Shown piece by piece: positions 59,369 through 64,000 of a stretch of DNA of 64,000 bases (the stretch's first letter is position 1; each line of letters opens with the position of its first letter). Both the position numbers and the translations under genes were made by a program. Where the stretch lies: contig JAEZIN010000029.1 of the NCBI GenBank assembly GCA_023436585.1, positions 1 to 64,000 on the forward strand. The letters are read 5' to 3'. The notes under the pieces are model-generated. The model saw only the letters and a program-made list of their open reading frames with translations. It made no database searches and was not told the origin of the DNA. Origin of the DNA: Bacillota bacterium. GTDB lineage: Bacteria > Bacillota > Clostridia > Christensenellales > Aristaeellaceae.

Positions 59369-60310
59369 ATGGCACCCAAATCGCAGCGGAAAATCATCGT
59401 CAGCGCGGCCGTCACCGGCGGCGTACATACGCCCAGCATGTCCAGGTACCTGCCCCGCAACCCCGATATGATTATTGAAGACGCGGTAAACGCCGCCAAG
59501 GCCGGCGCGGCCGTGGTGCACATTCACGCCCGCCGGGCGGAGGATGGAAAGCCCACCGCCGATTACGATACCTTCGAATACATTCTCTCCCGCATCAAAA
59601 AGCAGAGCGACGTGGTCATCGGCATCACCACCGGCGGTGCCCAGGGCATGACGGTGGAGGAGCGGTTTGCCGTAATCCCGCGCTTCAGCCCGGAGATTGC
59701 CTCCGCCAACGGCGGCACCATCAACTTTTGCTTCTCCCGCCTGGCCGACGAGATCGGCACCTTTGAGTACGAATGGGAGAGGCCCTTTATCGAACGTACC
59801 TGGGATAACCTGTTCAAGAACACCTTCCGCGACATCGAGTACTGCATCAATATGATGAACTCCTGCGATACGCGGCCGGAATTCGAACTGTTCGATTATG
59901 GCCAGTTGGCGAACCTCCATCACTTCGTGCAAAAGGGCATCGTGCGCAAGCCCATTTATCTGCAGTTCGTGCCCGGCATCATGGGTGCCATGCCCATCAG
60001 CAACGAGGGCATGCTTTTCATCATCGACCAGGCAAAGAAAATGTTCGGACCGGATGTGCAGTACTGCACCGTAGCCCCCGGCCGGCGCATGTTCCGCATG
60101 GCGGCCATGATGGCTTTAAACGGCGGCAACGTGCGGGTGGGCCTGGAAGACGGCTTGTATATCAAGCCCAACGGCGAGCTGGCCAAGTCCAGCGGCGAGC
60201 AGGTATCAAAGATCGTGCGCATCCTTGAGGATTTGGACTTTGAGATTGCCAAACCCGACGACGCCCGGGAGCAGCTTCAACTGAAGGGCCGCGACAAGGT
60301 CAATTTCTAG
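59369..60310 (+). CDS. Beta-keto acid cleavage enzyme (BKACE, DUF849)
   Basis: A 313-residue TIM-barrel of the BKACE family, whose founder Kce cleaves 3-keto-5-aminohexanoate. BKACE enzymes transfer acetoacetate out of a beta-keto acid using acetyl-CoA. Zinc ligands His51 and His53 lie in 'AAVVHIHARR', the Glu in 'GNVRVGLEDGLYIKPNG'. The start has AAGGAGG upstream. The thiolase 10 bases downstream could use the acetoacetyl unit after activation. The actual keto acid is unknown. Confidence 0.92.
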   Translation: MAPKSQRKIIVSAAVTGGVHTPSMSRYLPRNPDMIIEDAVNAAKAGAAVVHIHARRAEDGKPTADYDTFEYILSRIKKQSDVVIGITTGGAQGMTVEERFAVIPRFSPEIASANGGTINFCFSRLADEIGTFEYEWERPFIERTWDNLFKNTFRDIEYCINMMNSCDTRPEFELFDYGQLANLHHFVQKGIVRKPIYLQFVPGIMGAMPISNEGMLFIIDQAKKMFGPDVQYCTVAPGRRMFRMAAMMALNGGNVRVGLEDGLYIKPNGELAKSSGEQVSKIVRILEDLDFEIAKPDDAREQLQLKGRDKVNF

Positions 60311-60319
60311 GAGGCCGTT

Positions 60320-61507
60320 ATGTTTCAAAAGTCAGTGATCGTATCCATGGCCCGTACCGCCATCGGCACATTTGGCGGCAGCTTGAAAAGCAAAACGGCC
60401 ATAGAGCTTGGCGCCATCGCGGCCAGGTCCGCGCTGGAGCGCTCCCGTGTGCCCGCCGCAATGGTGGATGAGGTTGTATTCGGATGCGTTGGGCAGTACG
60501 GCCTGAACGCTTTCCTCTCCCGGCTGGTGGGGCTTTCTTCCGGCGTGCCGGAAACGGCCTCCGCCCAGACGGTGAACAGAATGTGCGCCTCCGGCCTGCA
60601 GGCCATCGTCACGGCCTCCCAGCTGATTGAGTCCGGCGATGCCGATGTCACCTTGGCCGGCGGTGCGGAAAGCATGTCCAATTATCCCTACACCTTGCAG
60701 GATGCACGCTTCGGCATGCGCATGGGCGTTCAAGAAACGGCCTTGCTGGACGCGCTGACCACCGCGCTGTGCGAGCCCACTTCTGGCGAGAAGGTGCATA
60801 TCGCCGTCACCGCTGAGAACATTGCGCAAAGGTACGGCCTTACAAGGGAAGAACTGGACGCCTATGCGCTTAAGGGACAGCGCCTGGCCAGGGCCGCTAT
60901 TGAAAACGGGCTGTTCAAGGAAGAAATCGTGCCTGTGGAGCTAAAAGGCAAAGGTGAAGTTACGGTGTTTGACACCGATGAGCATCCCCGCGATACCAGC
61001 CTTGACAAGCTTGCGAAATTGAAACCCTTCGTGAAGTCCGACGGCGTGGTCACGGCCGGCAATGCCAGCGGCATCAATGACGGCGCGGCCGCCCTGGTGA
61101 TCGTATCCCGCGAAAAGGCGTCGGAGCTGGGCGTTATGCCTATTGCCCGTGTGGTGGATTTTGCCTGCGCCGGCGTCGACCCCAAATACATGGGCCTGGG
61201 GCCCGTGGATTCCACCCGCAAGCTTCTAAAAAAGACCGGCCTGTCCCTATCCGATATCGGCCTGGTAGAGCTCAACGAGGCCTTTGCCGCCCAGGCGGTG
61301 GGGTGCATCAAGGAACTGGGCCTGAACCCCGATATCGTCAACGTCAACGGTTCCGGTATCGCACTGGGCCATCCCATCGGCGCCACCGGTGCCATCATCT
61401 CCATCAAGCTCATCAACGAAATGCGCCGGCGCAGCATCCGCTACGGCCTCGCCACCCTTTGCATCGGCGGCGGCCAGGGCATGAGCGTGCTGTTTGAGGC
61501 ACTGTAG
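60320..61507 (+). CDS. Acetyl-CoA acetyltransferase (thiolase)
   Basis: A 395-residue thiolase. Catalytic residues: Cys89 in 'TVNRMCASGLQAI', His351 in 'NGSGIALGHPIGATGA' and Cys381 in 'LCIGGGQGMSVLFE'. It interconverts acetoacetyl-CoA and two acetyl-CoA. Its place directly after the BKACE gene suggests a catabolic direction. TAGGAGG stands before the ATG. Its TAG stop lies at the start of a double-palindrome repeat (61504-61564). Confidence 0.94.
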   Translation: MFQKSVIVSMARTAIGTFGGSLKSKTAIELGAIAARSALERSRVPAAMVDEVVFGCVGQYGLNAFLSRLVGLSSGVPETASAQTVNRMCASGLQAIVTASQLIESGDADVTLAGGAESMSNYPYTLQDARFGMRMGVQETALLDALTTALCEPTSGEKVHIAVTAENIAQRYGLTREELDAYALKGQRLARAAIENGLFKEEIVPVELKGKGEVTVFDTDEHPRDTSLDKLAKLKPFVKSDGVVTAGNASGINDGAAALVIVSREKASELGVMPIARVVDFACAGVDPKYMGLGPVDSTRKLLKKTGLSLSDIGLVELNEAFAAQAVGCIKELGLNPDIVNVNGSGIALGHPIGATGAIISIKLINEMRRRSIRYGLATLCIGGGQGMSVLFEAL

Positions 61508-61564
61508 GGGAGGCACCTCCTCCCCTAACCCCACCGCTCAAGGGATATATCCCTTGAGAACCCC
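61504..61564 (+). repeat. Double-palindrome repeat, copy F4, containing the thiolase stop codon
   Basis: A GC-type palindrome around GGGGAGG-CAC-CTCCTCCCC, linker ACCCCACCGC, then TCAAGGGAT/ATCCCTTGA and GAACCCC. The second palindrome differs from F1-F3 at the outer pairs on both arms, keeping the stem. The TAG of the thiolase gene (61505-61507) lies within it. Confidence 0.72.
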
Positions 61565-61991
61565 AGTACAGGAAAAGGCACTTTCGCTTTTTCCAGCATC
61601 ATGGGTTCAGCCAAACTTCTGGTCATCCTACTGGTTTAACATTTGTACTCGGAGATAACTTGCTATTCGCGCGATTTTGTACAATCAACCAGGCAGATGG
61701 CGACCGAAGGTTTCCAAAGGCTTCGAAACCCCGATTCCGCCTGTAGCGGGAATGAGAGGGTTGGAGGAGGGCAGCCAAAAGGAGCAGTGCAAGCGGCAGC
61801 GCCGCAATGCGACTATTGAGCTGGCTGGACCGACCGGAAAGCCCTTTGGTCGCGTCCGAAGACGCGAAGTCCTTTCTCTTGAATAGCAATACTTTATCCA
61901 ACCGAAGCAGTGAATCATTCGCCGCTGCGCTAGTTATCCATGCATTAGCAGATAGAAAGCATATAGCGCCACCCAAAGGAAGTGACACCCT
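61508..61991. other. Gap inside the catabolic cluster with two repeat families
   Basis: The 484 bases between the thiolase and kinase genes hold copy F4 of the double-palindrome family and full copy C of the structured repeat. I find no clear promoter, although TATCCA and AATACT pieces before the kinase gene are candidates. No small gene is supported. Confidence 0.55.
61704..61878 (+). repeat. Structured repeat, full copy C
   Basis: It starts CCGAAGG, then the outer hairpin CCAAAGG/CCTTTGG, an internal hairpin TTCCGCC/GCGGGAA, a mid stem GCAGCC/GGCTGG and the terminal palindrome TCGCGTC-CGAA-GACGCGA. Each stem differs from copy A on both arms, keeping the pairs. It is the most diverged full copy. 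Confidence 0.8.
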
Positions 61992-63425
61992 TTGAACGAG
62001 CAAATCCTCAACAAGCAATCCGCCCTTGCCGCCTATCCGGCCTATGACCATGTATTGGTATCCCAAAACCTGCAAGCCGCGCTTTCCGCCCTTCACCGTA
62101 AAATCGTCGTCCTGGACGATGATCCCACCGGCGTGCAGACGGTCCATGGGGTGTACGTGTACACCGACTGGTCGGAGGAAAGCATCCGGGCCGGCTTTGA
62201 AAGCCCCGAATCCATCTTCTTCATCCTCACCAATTCTCGCAGCTTCGATGGTAAAAAGACTGCCTCAGTGCATGAGGAGATTGCCCGCAGGGTGTTGAAG
62301 GTATCCCGGGAAACCGGCAAGCAGTTTCTTTTGATCAGCCGCGGTGATTCCACGCTGCGCGGGCATTATCCCCTGGAAACGCAGGTGCTTCGCGAAACGT
62401 TGGAGCGAGAAGCAAACAAAAAAATTGACGGCGAGATTCTGCTGCCCTTCTTTTTGGAGGGCGGGCGCTACACCATCGATAATGTGCATTACGTGGCATC
62501 AGGCGATGTTTTGACCCCCGCCGGGCAGACGGAGTTTGCCGGGGACAAGACGTTTGGCTACGTAAGCTCCAACCTGTGCGAATGGATCGAAGAAAAGAAC
62601 GGCGGCGCGTATAAAAAGGAAGATGTGACATGCGTTACACTTGCTGAATTGCGCAGCCTTGACTACGCATCCATCGAGCAAAAGCTGCTATCTGTTTCGA
62701 ATTTCGGGAAAGTGGCGGTCAACGCCATCGATTACGCAGATGTGGAAGTCTTCGTCACTGCCCTGGTTTCCGCCCTGAACAAGGGGAAGGAATTCCTGTT
62801 CCGCAGCGCCGCGGCGCTCACCAGGGTACTGGGCGGCATACAGGGCCGGGAAGTGCTTTCAAGGGAAGAGCTTGCCGACAAGGAAAACAAAAACGGCGGC
62901 CTGATCCTCATCGGGTCCCATGTGAAGCGCACCACCCAGCAATTGGAGCAGCTTCAGAAGGCTGACTTCATCACCTTTGTGGAGTTCAACCAGCACCTGG
63001 CGGTAGACGAAAGCAAGCTTGCCGAAGAACAAAAGCGCGTCATCGCCATTGTGGAAGAAGAAATCAAGGCCGGCCGCACCGTGGCCGTATATACACGCCG
63101 GGACAGGCTGGACCTGAACACCGCCGACAAGGAAGAGGAGCTGCGCCTGTCGGTGCGCATATCGGACGCGGTGGCCGGCATCGCCGGTAATCTTACCGTG
63201 CGGCCCAACTTCATCATCGCCAAGGGCGGCATCACCTCCAGCGACGTAGGCGTAAAAGGCCTTCGGGCAAAAAAGGCGCTGGTGCTGGGACAGATTTTAA
63301 AGGGCGTACCGGTATGGCTTACCGGGCCGGAAAGCAAGTTCCCCCGCATGCCCTATGTGATCTTCCCCGGCAACGTGGGTGACGAGAACGCGCTGTACGA
63401 CGCGGTATTGAAACTGCAGCCTTAA
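61992..63425 (+). CDS. Four-carbon acid sugar kinase family protein (DUF1537)
   Basis: A 477-residue kinase of the DUF1537 family (OtnK/DtnK-like). The N-terminal substrate domain opens with 'IVVLDDDPTGVQTVHGV' (Asp42-44) and 'SRGDSTLRGHYPLE'; the C-terminal nucleotide-binding domain contains 'NFIIAKGGITSSDVGVKGLR'. Known members phosphorylate 3-oxo-tetronates or similar C4 acids with ATP. The TTG start at 61992 has AAGGAAGTG upstream. It directly precedes an SDR dehydrogenase, which fits oxidation followed by phosphorylation. Confidence 0.9.
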   Translation: MNEQILNKQSALAAYPAYDHVLVSQNLQAALSALHRKIVVLDDDPTGVQTVHGVYVYTDWSEESIRAGFESPESIFFILTNSRSFDGKKTASVHEEIARRVLKVSRETGKQFLLISRGDSTLRGHYPLETQVLRETLEREANKKIDGEILLPFFLEGGRYTIDNVHYVASGDVLTPAGQTEFAGDKTFGYVSSNLCEWIEEKNGGAYKKEDVTCVTLAELRSLDYASIEQKLLSVSNFGKVAVNAIDYADVEVFVTALVSALNKGKEFLFRSAAALTRVLGGIQGREVLSREELADKENKNGGLILIGSHVKRTTQQLEQLQKADFITFVEFNQHLAVDESKLAEEQKRVIAIVEEEIKAGRTVAVYTRRDRLDLNTADKEEELRLSVRISDAVAGIAGNLTVRPNFIIAKGGITSSDVGVKGLRAKKALVLGQILKGVPVWLTGPESKFPRMPYVIFPGNVGDENALYDAVLKLQP

Positions 63426-63444
63426 TAAAGGGGAGGAAATGATC

Positions 63445-64000
63445 ATGCGTTTTTCAGGCAAAATTGCCGTGGTCACCGGCGCGGCCCAGGGCATCGGCGC
63501 GGCCATCGCCAAGCGGCTCTATGATGATGGGGCGGAGTATGTGGCGCTGCTGGATTTGAACGCGCAAAAGCTGGAGGAAGCCGCGTCGGCTATCGATCCG
63601 GAGGGAAAACGGGCGGGGGCCCACGTGTGTAACGTATCTAAGAGCGATAGCGTTCTGGAAGTGTTCGGGCAGATCGAGCGGCGGTTTGGCCGCATCGACA
63701 TACTGGTCAACAACGCCGGCATCACCAGGGATGCCATGCTCCACAAAATGACCGACGAGCAGTGGCTTTCCGTAATCGACGTGAACCTGAACAGCATGTA
63801 CTACTGCTGCAAGGCGGTTGTGCCCGGTATGCGGGAGCGCAAGTACGGCAAGATTGTGAACCTGGCCTCCGTATCCGCTTTCGGAAATATCGGGCAGACC
63901 AACTACGGCGCATCCAAGGGCGGCGTCATCGGCTTCACCAAGTGCCTGGCCAGGGAAGTGGCCAGAAGCCGCGTGACTGTGAACTGCATCGCCCCCAGCT
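63445..64000 (+). CDS. SDR-family oxidoreductase (FabG-like), 3' end outside window
   Basis: The visible 185 residues form a classical short-chain dehydrogenase: 'VVTGAAQGIGAAIAKRL' (NAD(P) loop, 11-18), 'LVNNAGITRDAML', Ser142 and Tyr154/Lys158 in 'NYGASKGG', and 'RVTVNCIAPS' at the edge. 'LLDLNAQKL' with an acidic residue after the second strand suggests NAD. The ATG at 63445 is preferred, with GGGGAGG 8 bases upstream; the ATG at 63439 is too close. In this operon a sugar-acid dehydrogenase role is likelier than fatty-acid synthesis. Confidence 0.9.
   Translation, partial: MRFSGKIAVVTGAAQGIGAAIAKRLYDDGAEYVALLDLNAQKLEEAASAIDPEGKRAGAHVCNVSKSDSVLEVFGQIERRFGRIDILVNNAGITRDAMLHKMTDEQWLSVIDVNLNSMYYCCKAVVPGMRERKYGKIVNLASVSAFGNIGQTNYGASKGGVIGFTKCLAREVARSRVTVNCIAPS

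Noticed and set aside
1..64000. CRISPR arrays, tRNA or rRNA genes, prophage or insertion sequences
   Set aside because: No regularly spaced repeats, no cloverleaf with the conserved T-arm sequence, and no transposase, integrase or phage structural gene were seen.
63445..64000. Reading the SDR as FabG of a fatty-acid gene cluster
   Set aside because: No other fatty-acid genes are near, and the gene directly follows a DUF1537 kinase in a catabolic operon.

Overview
The window looks like a chromosomal segment of a moderately GC-rich (judged by eye, not counted) anaerobic Firmicute of the class Clostridia. Supporting signs are strong AGGAGG-type ribosome sites, frequent TTG and GTG starts, consensus sigma-A promoters, FeoAB with a DtxR-type repressor, a DUF2975/Cro-type HTH pair and ECF sigma factors with DUF4367-like partners. 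Substrate-binding proteins end their signal peptides in AxA sites rather than a lipobox, which I associate with Christensenellales-like lineages; that placement is an inference. I see no rRNA, tRNA, CRISPR array, phage or transposase gene. The window cuts a gene at both ends.

Layout. 1-4.6 kb: two tandem paralogous membrane-anchored surface proteins with lamin-tail domains, the complete one also carrying a CotH kinase domain. 5-7.3 kb: a DUF2975 membrane protein, a small HTH regulator and a lipoprotein gene broken by an in-frame TGA. 7.4-8.9 kb: a caspase-like lipoprotein. 9.2-14.9 kb: purine salvage and uptake (xpt, a BMP-family binding protein, its ATPase and two permeases). 15-17.2 kb: a GDPD-like enzyme, a HEAT-repeat protein and nagB. 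17.4-22.2 kb: a complete branched-chain amino acid transporter (livJHMGF). 22.7-26.8 kb: a secreted protein of unknown function and a 938-residue repeat protein with zinc ribbon. 26.9-32.4 kb: acyltransferase, M29 aminopeptidase, gapA, esterase and a coiled-coil membrane protein. 32.7-38.3 kb: an amino-acid permease and an iron/phosphonate-type ABC operon. 38.4-41.5 kb: feoAB with a divergent DtxR-type repressor. 41.5-47.3 kb: pepT, a HAD phosphatase and two flavoproteins. 47.4-53.5 kb: two ECF sigma factors around two secreted propeller/solute-binding paralogs. 54-64 kb: a long catabolic operon (RraA-like protein, sugar ABC transporter, PPC protein, sugar isomerase, BKACE enzyme, thiolase, DUF1537 kinase, SDR).

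The most unusual material is non-coding. One dispersed element of about 165-175 bp occurs three times in full and twice in shortened form, and its copies keep the same hairpins through compensatory base changes. A second, shorter double-palindrome family sits at stop codons and has been read into two proteins. All four ABC operons carry a hairpin or a structured repeat directly after the binding-protein gene. The 47-53.5 kb sigma/propeller locus and the 54-64 kb catabolic operon are the best candidates for undescribed protein systems.
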